Positions 19,280-25,394 of a stretch of DNA of 25,394 nucleotides are shown one piece after another. Origin of the DNA: a virus; the IMG/VR virus record IMGVR_UViG_3300030117_004421, positions 1-25,394 of that record. One strand, written 5' to 3'. The first letter of the stretch is position 1. The number at the start of each line of letters is the position of its first letter. The notes under the pieces were generated by a model. The model did no database searches and was not told the DNA's origin. It saw only the letters and a program-made list of their open reading frames with translations. Position numbers and translations under genes: made by a program.

Positions 19280-20227
19280 ATGGTTGGTAAACTCACATCA
19301 AACCTCATGTGTTCATGTAGTATCTTGCCTTACATTATGGGCTTATCGCCTTACAAAACGCCCAACGAACAGTTGCTGGAAATGTGGGCACATAAAGAGG
19401 GGAAGGGCAAAGAGTGGGAAGGCAATGAACTAACCCACATGGGCAATGTTCTTGAAGAGCCTGTTCTTAAAGAGGGTTGCGAACGCCTGGGCCTGATTCC
19501 CGAACTTAATATCACCGAACCTGTGGTGCATCCGACACTGCCTTTGGCAGCAAGCCTGGACGGCAGGGCCGACGGGAAAAGCATGACAATCCACCATGAA
19601 CCATCCAAGGGCATCTATGTGGTAGGCAATGACCGCATTGTATTGGACGGCATTGGCGTCCTTGAGAGCAAGGTAACGCGGACCAGGCCGGAAGATTTCC
19701 CAGCCATGTGGCGCGGTCCTGTCCAGGTGCAGGGTCAGATGATGTGCGGCGGCTATAAATGGGCGGCACTGATCATCCTATATGGGGGTGTGGAAATGCG
19801 AATCTTCCTGTTCACGCTCCATGCTGGCACAGAAAAGTCGATCACTGAAGCGTGTCTGGATTTGGACAGACGGCTAAACGCGGAGGAGATCGAATATTAC
19901 GATCTTGCCGATGCGGCCGATGCGGCTCTGGTTTATTCCCTTGGCGACAAGGAAGACCCTGTGGATTTGCCGAAAGATTACGACAAACTTTGCAAAGAGT
20001 TTGTCTTGATGAAACAGCAGATCAAGGATGCCAACGATACGCTTGCCCTATTGACTGCCGAAATCCAACGGAAGATGGGCAACCATACGTCGGCAATTGC
20101 TGGAAACTATCGCGTGTCTTGGCCTGTCAAAAAATATCGTGAGCAACCTGAGAAAGTTATACCGGCGAAGTCCGCATATCAGGTTCGTCAGAAATCAATT
20201 AGCGTAGTGGAGAAAGCAAATGGGTGA
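19280..20227 (+). CDS. YqaJ-type phage exonuclease (315 aa)
   Basis: Belongs by pattern to the YqaJ/lambda-exonuclease group, which degrades one strand from double-strand ends so that an annealing protein can pair the other. Seen are CSCSILPYIMGLSPYKTPNEQLLEMW, HMGNVLEEPVL (Glu 59/60), LAASLDGRADG (Asp 94) and VLESKVTR (Glu 129, Lys 131), the metal-binding E...D...E-x-K set, then VQVQGQMMCGG with two Gln. The C-terminal 90 residues are a helical extension. ATG 19280 follows GGGGG by nine bases. It overlaps the RecT-like gene by eight bases, the usual exonuclease/annealase pair. Confidence 0.88.
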   Translation: MVGKLTSNLMCSCSILPYIMGLSPYKTPNEQLLEMWAHKEGKGKEWEGNELTHMGNVLEEPVLKEGCERLGLIPELNITEPVVHPTLPLAASLDGRADGKSMTIHHEPSKGIYVVGNDRIVLDGIGVLESKVTRTRPEDFPAMWRGPVQVQGQMMCGGYKWAALIILYGGVEMRIFLFTLHAGTEKSITEACLDLDRRLNAEEIEYYDLADAADAALVYSLGDKEDPVDLPKDYDKLCKEFVLMKQQIKDANDTLALLTAEIQRKMGNHTSAIAGNYRVSWPVKKYREQPEKVIPAKSAYQVRQKSISVVEKANG

Positions 20228-21227
20228 AGTCGCAGTTAAGCAATCGGGTGTTCTGACGCCTAGCAATATGGCAGAAGCGATGCAGTTCGCGGAAACGATG
20301 GCCGTGTCTGCTTTTTGCCCGAAAGCATTCCAGCATAAGCCAGCAGATATTGTGGTTGCCGTACAATGGGCAAGTGAAGTGGGGCTGGCGCCGTTAGCTG
20401 CCATGCAGTCTATGGCGGTCATCAATGGCAAACCGTCGCTATACGGTGATGGGATGATGGCACTTATTGTTGGGCATCCAGAGTATGTCAGTCACAAAGA
20501 GTGGCGCGAAGGCGATGAAGCATTCTGCACCATTGTCCGTATGCGATATGGCGAAAAGGTTGAAACGACGCGGTCCTTTTCTATGGGTCAAGCCAAACGT
20601 GCAGGGCTGTTAAGCAAAGCCCCCTGGCGTCAATACACAGAGCGTATGTTGCAAATGCGGGCGAGGGGATTTGCCGCCAGGGACAGTTTCCCCGACGCGC
20701 TATCAGGAATGGTCATCAAAGAGGAAGCCGAAGATTATCCAACAGCTTCGGATAAACCCATCGACATTACCGATCAGGTAGTGGAAGTGCCCGCACATCC
20801 GATGGATGCCTCGTTTGGGAAGGGAGAGCCAGAAATTGACCCCCAAATTTCGCCCGTGAGCGACGAAAAGGCCGCTCCAGATGCTGAGAGTCCAGAAATT
20901 ACAGATGTTGCTGAGAGCGCAACAGAGGGCGCCTCAGAGGAAGAGGGCGAACGGGCGTGGGAAATGAACCTTGAAAACGGCATAAAAGAGTTTCCAACAG
21001 CCGATGAGTGGATTGCTGGCATGAAAGAGGCTTGGGAGAAAATTGAAACTACTAAAAGCATGAGTTTTGAAGACCGACGCCATGAAATCGGTGAGCATAA
21101 AAAGGATCACGATGACACGATTGACCGGCTGAAGGCAGAACATCCTGACAAGGCAAAAGCGTTTGGCGAGGATTACAAGAAAATCTTACGGCGCCTGTCG
21201 GCCAAGGCAAAGGATGCCAGCAAATGA
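20220..21227 (+). CDS. recT: RecT-like single-strand annealing protein (335 aa)
   Basis: The first 190 residues have the RecT-type core: LTPSNMAEAMQFAETMAVSAFCPKAFQHKPADIVVAVQWASEVGL, then MQSMAVINGKPSLYGDGMMALIVGHPEY, then GQAKRAGLL, and WRQYTERMLQMRARGFAARDSFPDALSGM. The last 140 residues are acidic and low in complexity, then a helical end. It anneals single strands made by the neighbouring exonuclease and promotes recombination and perhaps genome end repair. GGAGA precedes the ATG. The end overlaps the next gene (ATGA). Confidence 0.88.
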   Translation: MGEVAVKQSGVLTPSNMAEAMQFAETMAVSAFCPKAFQHKPADIVVAVQWASEVGLAPLAAMQSMAVINGKPSLYGDGMMALIVGHPEYVSHKEWREGDEAFCTIVRMRYGEKVETTRSFSMGQAKRAGLLSKAPWRQYTERMLQMRARGFAARDSFPDALSGMVIKEEAEDYPTASDKPIDITDQVVEVPAHPMDASFGKGEPEIDPQISPVSDEKAAPDAESPEITDVAESATEGASEEEGERAWEMNLENGIKEFPTADEWIAGMKEAWEKIETTKSMSFEDRRHEIGEHKKDHDDTIDRLKAEHPDKAKAFGEDYKKILRRLSAKAKDASK

Positions 21228-21610
21228 GAGCATCACTTACACCTATGCAAATGAAAGTCTACCGATACATCGTGGACTATCATGCCGAACACGGCACGGT
21301 TCCATCCAATGCAGAGATAGGGGCCGCTGTCGAAACGCCACGCTCAAATGCTTATCGATTGCTGCAAGGGCTAATCGCCCGTGGGTATATTAATCCTGGC
21401 CCGCCAAGAACAGTGCGGTCCTACAGCATTGTCGATGATGCTGGCGGGGCAAGCCCGTCAAGCAAAGTCCATGTGGCCGCTTCGGATTTTGTCCAGAAGC
21501 ACCGCGCATTTATGAATGCAGTGGAGCGCGGTCAAGACACAGAAGAAATGGGCCATGACGTTCAAGCTGCGCTTCAAAAGCTGAATGTCGAAGTAGGGGG
21601 GAATGTGTGA
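21224..21610 (+). CDS. LexA-like winged-helix protein without peptidase domain (128 aa)
   Basis: The N-terminal MRASLTPMQMKVYRYIVDYHAEHGTVPSNAEIGAAVETPRSNAYRLLQGLIARGYI is close in pattern to the LexA DNA-binding domain. The remainder lacks the Ser-Lys peptidase of LexA, so cleavage-based control is not expected. It may regulate the recombination operon or the host SOS response. Start coupled by ATGA. The end has a G-rich junction (GGGGGGAATGTGATG) into the next small frame. Confidence 0.72.
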   Translation: MRASLTPMQMKVYRYIVDYHAEHGTVPSNAEIGAAVETPRSNAYRLLQGLIARGYINPGPPRTVRSYSIVDDAGGASPSSKVHVAASDFVQKHRAFMNAVERGQDTEEMGHDVQAALQKLNVEVGGNV

Positions 21611-21708
21611 TGAATAACCGTCAATGTATTCAGCGGGAGTTGCGAAACGCAAGGCGCGTTATCACAAACCCTGACAAGTTTTCATCAAGCCTGATCGATA
21701 CCGCTTAG
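21610..21708 (+). CDS. Possible small peptide (32 aa), last of the rightward operon
   Basis: MNNRQCIQRELRNARRVITN continues to FSSSLIDTA. The start overlaps the previous stop (TGATG) after a GGGGGG run, the same junction type as several upstream genes, which supports translation. The peptide is basic and helical. It ends 12 bases before a hairpin. Function unknown. Confidence 0.45.
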   Translation: MNNRQCIQRELRNARRVITNPDKFSSSLIDTA

Positions 21709-21719
21709 GCTGTCATCAG

Positions 21720-21733
21720 GTCTGCAAACAGAC
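21720..21733 (+). terminator. Possible terminator between convergent operons
   Basis: GTCTG-CAAA-CAGAC forms a 5-bp stem with a 4-base loop followed by AGAATATTTATTT on the plus strand. It lies between the convergent rightward and lysis operons. Stem and T-tract are both weak. Confidence 0.4.
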
Positions 21734-21740
21734 AGAATAT

Positions 21741-21911
21741 TTATTTGCACCCTGCGCCGTTTGCTTCGGCGGCTGATGCGTATTCCTGTTCGCCGTCGCA
21801 ACAATCTAAGACAGGTTGTTTGCATGAGGTGCAAACGTAGTGGGACTGCACCCGTTCCAGGCGGGTGCTTTGTCCGCACCACGGGCAGTCGATCAGTTTG
21901 TCAGGAATCAT
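21741..21911 (-). CDS. Zinc-ribbon protein (56 aa)
   Basis: MIPDKLIDCPWCGQSTRLER is followed by YVCTSCKQPVLDCCDGEQ. Two CxxC pairs form a zinc ribbon, and the PVLDCCDGE ending is a pattern I know from many phage zinc-ribbon proteins. Its ATG overlaps the lysozyme stop (TAATG), so it is translated by coupling. The role is unknown. A competing frame on the same strand (ending at 21685) is a shadow. Confidence 0.7.
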   Translation of the reverse strand: MIPDKLIDCPWCGQSTRLERVQSHYVCTSCKQPVLDCCDGEQEYASAAEANGAGCK

Positions 21912-22354
21912 TAAGAGAGAAACAATTTGCGTTCGGCAGCGCGGCGTAAGACTAATCCTTTAAGAATCTTGCCACCAGCGCGTCGCCATTTTGGAAACTC
22001 ATCAGCGGCACCCATCATATCTCCCCGATTAATTTTTCTTCTTAACGTACTCGACTGAAGGCGTCCGCTACCTAAATTGTAGACAAAACTTTGCAGAGCA
22101 GAGTGTTCATTTTCATTTAGTTTGACTTTGATAAGTCGGTCAACCGCACGTTCGCAGTTAGCGACCTCTCGTAAAAGTAACTCCTCGGCCTCTGCTTCAT
22201 TAATCGGGCGGTGAGATAAGGTGACACGACTGCCATCAAAGGACCAAGTAGAACCAAATCCAATGGTGGGAACCATTGCCGAACAGAAATACGGTTCAGA
22301 ACGAAAGCCCTCAAACGTCTTTATTAGGTTTAGCCCGATGGCGTTAATCCTCAT
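21911..22354 (-). CDS. Endolysin, GH24 lysozyme (147 aa)
   Basis: Cleaves the glycan chains of the cell wall at lysis. The motif IKTFEGFRSEPYFCSAMVPTIGFGST gives Glu 15, then Cys at the place of the usual Asp (8 residues later), then Thr 5 residues on: an E-C-T triad known as a variant in this family. SALQSFVYNLGSG and FPKWRRAGGKILKGLVLRRAAERKLF are the conserved C-terminal parts. There is no signal or SAR sequence at the N-terminus, so it depends on the holin. It overlaps the holin gene by four bases. Confidence 0.92.
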   Translation of the reverse strand: MRINAIGLNLIKTFEGFRSEPYFCSAMVPTIGFGSTWSFDGSRVTLSHRPINEAEAEELLLREVANCERAVDRLIKVKLNENEHSALQSFVYNLGSGRLQSSTLRRKINRGDMMGAADEFPKWRRAGGKILKGLVLRRAAERKLFLS

Positions 22355-22800
22355 TTTCTTGCTCTGTTGATAGCCCTTCCACCAAACCAGAAAGCGATGA
22401 CTGCCGCAAAAAGTGCTTTTGTGTCTTCATCCCAAACGGCGTTAACCGCATCCAGCCCTGATACCCCAGCATTTGTGAGAGCGAGGTACGCCGATATTTC
22501 AACAAAAACAAATAGCCCAAAGAATGCGTAGGTAATCACTGGCCTAACGGAACCGCGAAGCCCATCAACCCAGGTTACGCCTGTTGGTTGCATGGATTTT
22601 TGTAACGCCTCAACCTCTCTTATGTCTGCTTCTACATTAACCATTTCCAGCTTTTGTGCCGCCAATTCTTTCTGTTGGCGTATCTGCACTTCCATGACTT
22701 TTAGTTCATGTGCCTTGTCAGAACGATCTTGAAAATATTCCATGACTTTCGGCAAAAACGAAGTGCCAAAGCCAAGCAAAGAACCTAGCAAACTAAGCAT
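22351..22800 (-). CDS. Holin, GTA-type 3TM family (149 aa)
   Basis: Resembles the three-TM holins found in gene transfer agents and alphaproteobacterial phages. There is an N-terminal hydrophobic stretch (LLGSLLGFGTSFLPKVM), a charged coiled coil (HELKVMEVQIRQQKELAAQKLEMVNVEADIREVEALQKS), then WVDGLRGSVRPVITYAFFGLFVFVEISAYLAL and KALFAAVIAFWFGGRAI as two more spans. AAGGA stands before the ATG. It sits just before lysozyme, the usual order, and should form the membrane hole that frees the enzyme. Confidence 0.82.
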   Translation of the reverse strand: MLSLLGSLLGFGTSFLPKVMEYFQDRSDKAHELKVMEVQIRQQKELAAQKLEMVNVEADIREVEALQKSMQPTGVTWVDGLRGSVRPVITYAFFGLFVFVEISAYLALTNAGVSGLDAVNAVWDEDTKALFAAVIAFWFGGRAINRARK

Positions 22801-22812
22801 ATTAAATCCTTT

Positions 22813-22896
22813 TTAGTAACTAAACATATCTACGGGGATACGCCAGCGACAGGCGCCTAAGACAATCAAAAGCAATACAAGGCTAATGTAATGCAC
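22813..22896 (-). CDS. Tiny lipoprotein candidate (27 aa, GTG start)
   Basis: GTG at 22896 stands seven bases after an AGGGG site inside the end of the 71-aa gene. The product HYISLVLLLIVLGACRWRIPVDMFSY has a hydrophobic stretch and an L-G-A-C lipobox; the mature peptide would be only 12 residues. There is no positive charge before the hydrophobic part, which weakens the prediction. Its place in the lysis cassette suggests a mini outer-membrane spanin partner or another lysis factor, but it is too short to reach across the periplasm alone. Confidence 0.45.
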   Translation of the reverse strand: MHYISLVLLLIVLGACRWRIPVDMFSY

Positions 22897-23098
22897 TAAC
22901 TTTCCCCTTCTTAATCGGATCGCTAAAATCTACAGTCGTGCAAAATGCTGCCCACTGTTTAAAAGCACCCAATCTTTGATGATAATCATAATGCTCTTCT
23001 GTCATATCTTTCGATGGACAGCTATTCACAGGCATACCAGTAATGTCGTAAGAGCCGTCATTCGCTATAATAAAAACAACGAAATATAAGATCTTCAT
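22883..23098 (-). CDS. Hypothetical exported protein (71 aa)
   Basis: The N-terminus MKILYFVVFIIANDGSYD looks like a signal peptide or membrane anchor; the rest is soluble with two cysteines (Cys 27 and 53) that could pair in the periplasm. The start overlaps the previous stop (TAATG). It lies in the lysis region between a coiled-coil membrane protein and the lipoprotein candidate. No family is recognised. Confidence 0.55.
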   Translation of the reverse strand: MKILYFVVFIIANDGSYDITGMPVNSCPSKDMTEEHYDYHQRLGAFKQWAAFCTTVDFSDPIKKGKVSALH

Positions 23099-23448
23099 TA
23101 TTCTACCTTTGGGTGCTTTCCGTTATGAATAGAAGCAAGATGCTTGACCTGTGACTGCAACACTTCAATTTGCGCTTGAATTGTCGCTATTTCACGGTTG
23201 CGGTGCTCAAGGGCAGGAACCGAGTTAATTTCTTTCAGCACATCTATCTGCGACGTAAAGACAGCACGTTGCGATTCAGCTTCATCTAACCGCTGATCGA
23301 ACGTAGACTTAGACTTTTCATACCGTTTAATAAAATGCCCCAAGTCTTCCATCACACGGGCCAGTTGCGATTTGACTACAGCATAGCCGCCAGCCACAGT
23401 GGCAAGCATGATTGCTAACTGCATTCCCAGCTTGGCATCTACTTCCAT
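23098..23448 (-). CDS. Membrane-anchored coiled-coil protein, possible inner spanin (116 aa)
   Basis: MEVDAKLGMQLAIMLATVAGGYAVVKSQ gives one N-terminal membrane span; residues 30-110 form a long coiled coil (MEDLGHFIKRYEKSKSTFDQRLDEAESQ, then REIATIQAQIEVLQSQVKHLASI). This layout, in a lysis cassette, is that of Rz-type inner spanins, though structural phage proteins can look alike. ATG 23448 is chosen over TTG 23454. It overlaps the next gene by one base. Confidence 0.55.
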   Translation of the reverse strand: MEVDAKLGMQLAIMLATVAGGYAVVKSQLARVMEDLGHFIKRYEKSKSTFDQRLDEAESQRAVFTSQIDVLKEINSVPALEHRNREIATIQAQIEVLQSQVKHLASIHNGKHPKVE

Positions 23449-23450
23449 AT

Positions 23451-23669
23451 TCAATCATCCATAATAATTTTGACGGGGTACTGCTTGCCATCCACCGTCT
23501 TGAGCAACAACTTGCCTTTGCGGCAGATCCATCTTTCTTTGTGAGGATCAGTACGCTCAATCACACGCTTGGCTTTGAGGCAATCACTCAGGCTGTCACG
23601 CGGGGTAAATTCTAAAAGAGCACCCGCCGTTGTGTAGAGGTGCAATATAAAGCCAACAAAAGTTTCCAT
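23451..23669 (-). CDS. Hypothetical protein (72 aa)
   Basis: METFVGFILHLYTTAGALLEF, then CLKAKRVIERTDPHKERWICRKGKLLLKTVDGKQYPVKIIMDD: a short hydrophobic start and a basic beta-rich end. Two cysteines flank the middle. The ATG directly follows the previous stop (TAA-ATG), so coupling is likely. Small proteins with ERWICRKG-type patterns are frequent in phage tail/lysis regions. No function is known to me. Confidence 0.55.
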   Translation of the reverse strand: METFVGFILHLYTTAGALLEFTPRDSLSDCLKAKRVIERTDPHKERWICRKGKLLLKTVDGKQYPVKIIMDD

Positions 23670-24092
23670 TTATTTGCCGTTGATTTGCAGATGCCGCTGC
23701 GCGTCCTTCAGCTTTTCAACTGCGCTGCGAACTTCCATCATGTCTGTTTGAAGGCGGGTGATATTGACGCTGTTGTTTGATCTGTCCTCGACCTTCTTTG
23801 TCAGCTTTTCTAATTGACCGCTGATATGCTCGATCAGCATGAAGGCTTCCTTGGTGGCGGGGCTTTGAGGACGGTCAATCCTAAAGGTTGTGTTCTTGTC
23901 GATGTCTACTTTTAAAGAGGCAATGCCAGTTTGAAGATCTTTCTTGACTAGCTGTTCTGATGTTTCCAGACGGTTCAATCGCTCTTGGATAATGAAATAG
24001 CTGTAGACCCCCATGCCCACTAGCGCGATTAGCGAAATCACCGTTTTCATCGGCATCTGCACGTTAGTCGTATCGCTGATCTTCGTCGTCAT
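23670..24092 (-). CDS. Membrane-anchored coiled-coil protein (140 aa)
   Basis: A span MKTVISLIALVGMGVYSYFII at residues 15-35 is followed by a coiled coil (QERLNRLETSEQLVKKDLQTG) and a second helical region (ISGQLEKLTKKVEDRSNNSVNITRLQTDMMEVRSAVEKLKDAQRHL). It resembles the 116-aa protein two genes on in layout. A spanin-like or virion-anchoring role is possible. The start overlaps the previous stop as ATGA. Confidence 0.55.
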   Translation of the reverse strand: MTTKISDTTNVQMPMKTVISLIALVGMGVYSYFIIQERLNRLETSEQLVKKDLQTGIASLKVDIDKNTTFRIDRPQSPATKEAFMLIEHISGQLEKLTKKVEDRSNNSVNITRLQTDMMEVRSAVEKLKDAQRHLQINGK

Positions 24093-24640
24093 CGTATCGG
24101 CCCTTGGTCATACGCCGTCATCAGCATCCAGCCGATTCCCAGCACAGCGATAACAAGCACTGCAAATTTGACTGTTTCTTGACCGATCTTTTTCCAACGC
24201 TCCTTAGCTTCTTCTGCTTCACGCTTTGCAATCTCTGCACGTTCCCGTTTTTGTTTAATCTTCAATGATTGGATGCGTGACTGTTCCCGTTTAATCTGTT
24301 GCCACATCGACGGTTCGCCTTCTGGCGTTGGAAACTTTTTATTTAATTCATATTCCAAGTCCTTAATCATTTCCGACATTTCGCGTCGGTGAATCATCAA
24401 GTCTATCGCTTCCTGCAAACTTTCGTCTGGCTTAATCTCACCTTTTTCGACGCTTTCGTTATAAGCGTGTTGGGCTTGGTAGGCTTTGTTAGCTTCGCGG
24501 CTGTGGTGGAATAAATCGCTTATATGGTGGCTAATCGATGATATATCGTCAGCCGTATCCAGTGCTTCTCTAATAGCTGTTATAGAACTCTGTGCAGCCT
24601 TAAAAGCTGCAACGCCAGCCGCAATTGTAAGAGGATCGAT
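24089..24640 (-). CDS. Coiled-coil, C-terminally anchored phage protein with apparent ATC start (183 aa)
   Basis: The frame is open from just after the stop of the previous gene, but has no ATG, GTG or TTG until 24418, which would lose 74 residues. A strong AAGGTAGGTG site stands six bases before ATC at 24640. That start gives M-I-D-P-L-T-I-A-A-G-V-A-A-F-K, the usual opening of a phage family known from marine podoviruses and myoviruses. Next come helices, the conserved EPSMWQQIKREQSRIQSLKIKQK, and a C-terminal span KFAVLVIAVLGIGWMLMTAY. Either initiation is at ATC or one base is wrong in the assembly. The family lies near the fibre genes; function unknown. Confidence 0.68.
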   Translation of the reverse strand: MDPLTIAAGVAAFKAAQSSITAIREALDTADDISSISHHISDLFHHSREANKAYQAQHAYNESVEKGEIKPDESLQEAIDLMIHRREMSEMIKDLEYELNKKFPTPEGEPSMWQQIKREQSRIQSLKIKQKRERAEIAKREAEEAKERWKKIGQETVKFAVLVIAVLGIGWMLMTAYDQGPIR

Positions 24641-24652
24641 GGCGCACCTACC

Positions 24653-24949
24653 TTAAAGTTCATCTCGGAGTGCTGCAATTTCAGCCTCTTTATCTTTTAT
24701 AAAATCACCACCAGTGCCTAATAAATGATCGCGGATTCTTCTAGGCGTAATCTGTGCTTCAATATCCAAAATCTTGTCGATAGTAGTTACCGCTGGCTCA
24801 ACGTACTTAACAACTTTATTATCAACATAGGTGTCTTTGTCAGTTGTGCCATCGGCCACATCCACCCATTTTAAATCAGAATGAACTGGAAAAGTTTTAT
24901 CATCGTCTACGAGTTCGCAGATGCGACTACCGTGTACTAATGCTTTCAT
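24653..24949 (-). CDS. Small tail/fibre-associated protein (98 aa)
   Basis: MKALVHGSRICELVDDDKTFPVHSDLKWVDVADGTTDKDTYVDN is a pattern common in small proteins encoded next to phage tail fibres. The C-terminal half has helices (TTIDKILDIEAQITPRRIRDHLLG, and IKDKEAEIAALRDEL). The ATG overlaps the fibre stop (TAATG). A role in fibre assembly is inferred from its place. Confidence 0.6.
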   Translation of the reverse strand: MKALVHGSRICELVDDDKTFPVHSDLKWVDVADGTTDKDTYVDNKVVKYVEPAVTTIDKILDIEAQITPRRIRDHLLGTGGDFIKDKEAEIAALRDEL

Positions 24950-25394
24950 TACTTATATTCCTCCACCAGCACAATTCCAGAACCGCCTGTGCCACCATTA
25001 TAACTTCCTTCGCCTGTAGAGCCCGAACCGCCGCCACCTGAGTTTGCAACCGCGTTATTGCCATTGTTGCCGTAAACTGCACTTGCGGCTCCACCGCCAA
25101 GAAAACTACTGCCCCCAGCCGCACCAATACTTTGAGAAATAGCTGAGTGAGTGTAAGACCAGATGCCTACGCCACCTGTGATATTTACATTGCCACCCGA
25201 ACCAGCACCCCCTGCAACCGAGTGACCAACGCCTTGCCCATCACCTTTTTTGCCACCTGAACCGCCAGTTGCAGAGCAATGTGAACCAAAACTTGAGGTG
25301 CCGCCTGTTGAACCGTCAGCATTACCAGAACCGCCAGAGCCACCAGCCCCAATCGTTACTGTTTCAGACGAAATAGATGAAACGTCAATGACTT
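24949..25394 (-). CDS. Glycine-rich tail fibre / receptor-binding protein, C-terminal part
   Basis: The gene enters from the right edge; the last 147 codons are present. They encode a glycine/serine-rich domain with repeated GGSGG, GGAGSGG and GGGGSGSTGEGS blocks and the ending GTGGSGIVLVEEYK, typical of glycine-rich C-terminal tips of phage tail fibres and adhesins. Such domains form polyglycine-II-like sandwiches that bind receptors. It is the first gene of the fibre-lysis part of the late operon in this window. The full length is unknown. Confidence 0.8.
   Translation of the reverse strand, partial: VIDVSSISSETVTIGAGGSGGSGNADGSTGGTSSFGSHCSATGGSGGKKGDGQGVGHSVAGGAGSGGNVNITGGVGIWSYTHSAISQSIGAAGGSSFLGGGAASAVYGNNGNNAVANSGGGGSGSTGEGSYNGGTGGSGIVLVEEYK

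Noticed and set aside
21685-21882. 65-aa minus-strand frame rich in Arg and Leu
   Set aside because: It overlaps the zinc-ribbon gene 21741-21911 in another frame, whose CxxC pairs are convincing.
21911-22354. Loss of the lysozyme catalytic Asp as a sign of inactivity
   Set aside because: Cys at this place is a known variant of the GH24 triad, and the rest of the motif is intact.
1-25394. CRISPR array, tRNA, rRNA, insertion sequence or phage RNA polymerase
   Set aside because: I saw no regularly spaced long repeats, no cloverleaf with conserved tRNA bases, no transposase other than the serine recombinase, and no polymerase-like protein among the frames.

Overview
This window is phage DNA, or a prophage carrying a near-complete phage core. 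The head and packaging genes are of the T7-like podovirus kind: a head-tail connector portal of 538 aa, a short scaffold, a 293-aa capsid protein, a gp13-like acetyltransferase-fold virion protein, and the first codons of a tail tubular-like gene. The accessory families (DUF6456-like regulator, GTA-type 3TM holin, DUF3127-like SSB, DUF1376 replication protein) suggest an alphaproteobacterial host; that is inference. No phage RNA polymerase, tRNA, CRISPR array or tyrosine integrase is visible.

Layout. (1) 1-7430, minus strand: late operon, read from right to left: a basic Lys/Ala-rich protein, a 2OG-Fe(II) oxygenase-like protein, TerL, the gp13-like protein, three tandem M-C peptides plus a 24-aa basic peptide, portal, a Bbp19-like protein, scaffold, capsid, a decoration-like protein, a strong terminator, and the start of the tail gene. 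(2) 7838-10084, plus strand: an island of seven small genes in three units, each headed by the same short hairpin; it holds a cysteine-rich DUF7227/GP88-like protein and an XRE-type regulator, and it separates TerL from TerS. (3) 10140-15527, minus strand: a tightly overlapping early/middle operon with an RHH regulator, DUF1064 nuclease, two zinc-ribbon peptides, a YhhQ/VUT queuosine-precursor transporter, a mini T-fold-like protein, a TGT/DpdA-like transglycosylase, an unknown protein, replication proteins, SSB, DUF6456-like regulator and TerS. (4) 15553-21708, plus strand: a promoter with an overlapping palindromic operator, then small acidic proteins, a serine recombinase, a DnaA box with repeated TGCGG-N6-CCGCA palindromes around a winged-helix gene, a YqaJ exonuclease, a RecT-like annealing protein and a LexA-like HTH protein. 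(5) 21741-25394, minus strand: a glycine-rich fibre C-terminus, membrane/coiled-coil proteins, a tiny lipoprotein candidate, holin, GH24 lysozyme and a zinc ribbon.

The tail gene leaves the left edge and the fibre/lysis genes enter from the right edge on the same strand. This fits one late operon on a circular or circularly permuted genome that has been cut at the window ends.

The most interesting system is the overlapping trio at 13314-14709: YhhQ-type transporter, 79-aa T-fold-like protein, and DpdA-like transglycosylase. It looks like a compact salvage route for putting 7-deazaguanine bases into phage DNA without any encoded de novo pathway in this window. Secondary points of interest are the hairpin-headed island between the terminase subunits, the palindrome array with a DnaA box, and a well-supported gene that appears to start at ATC.
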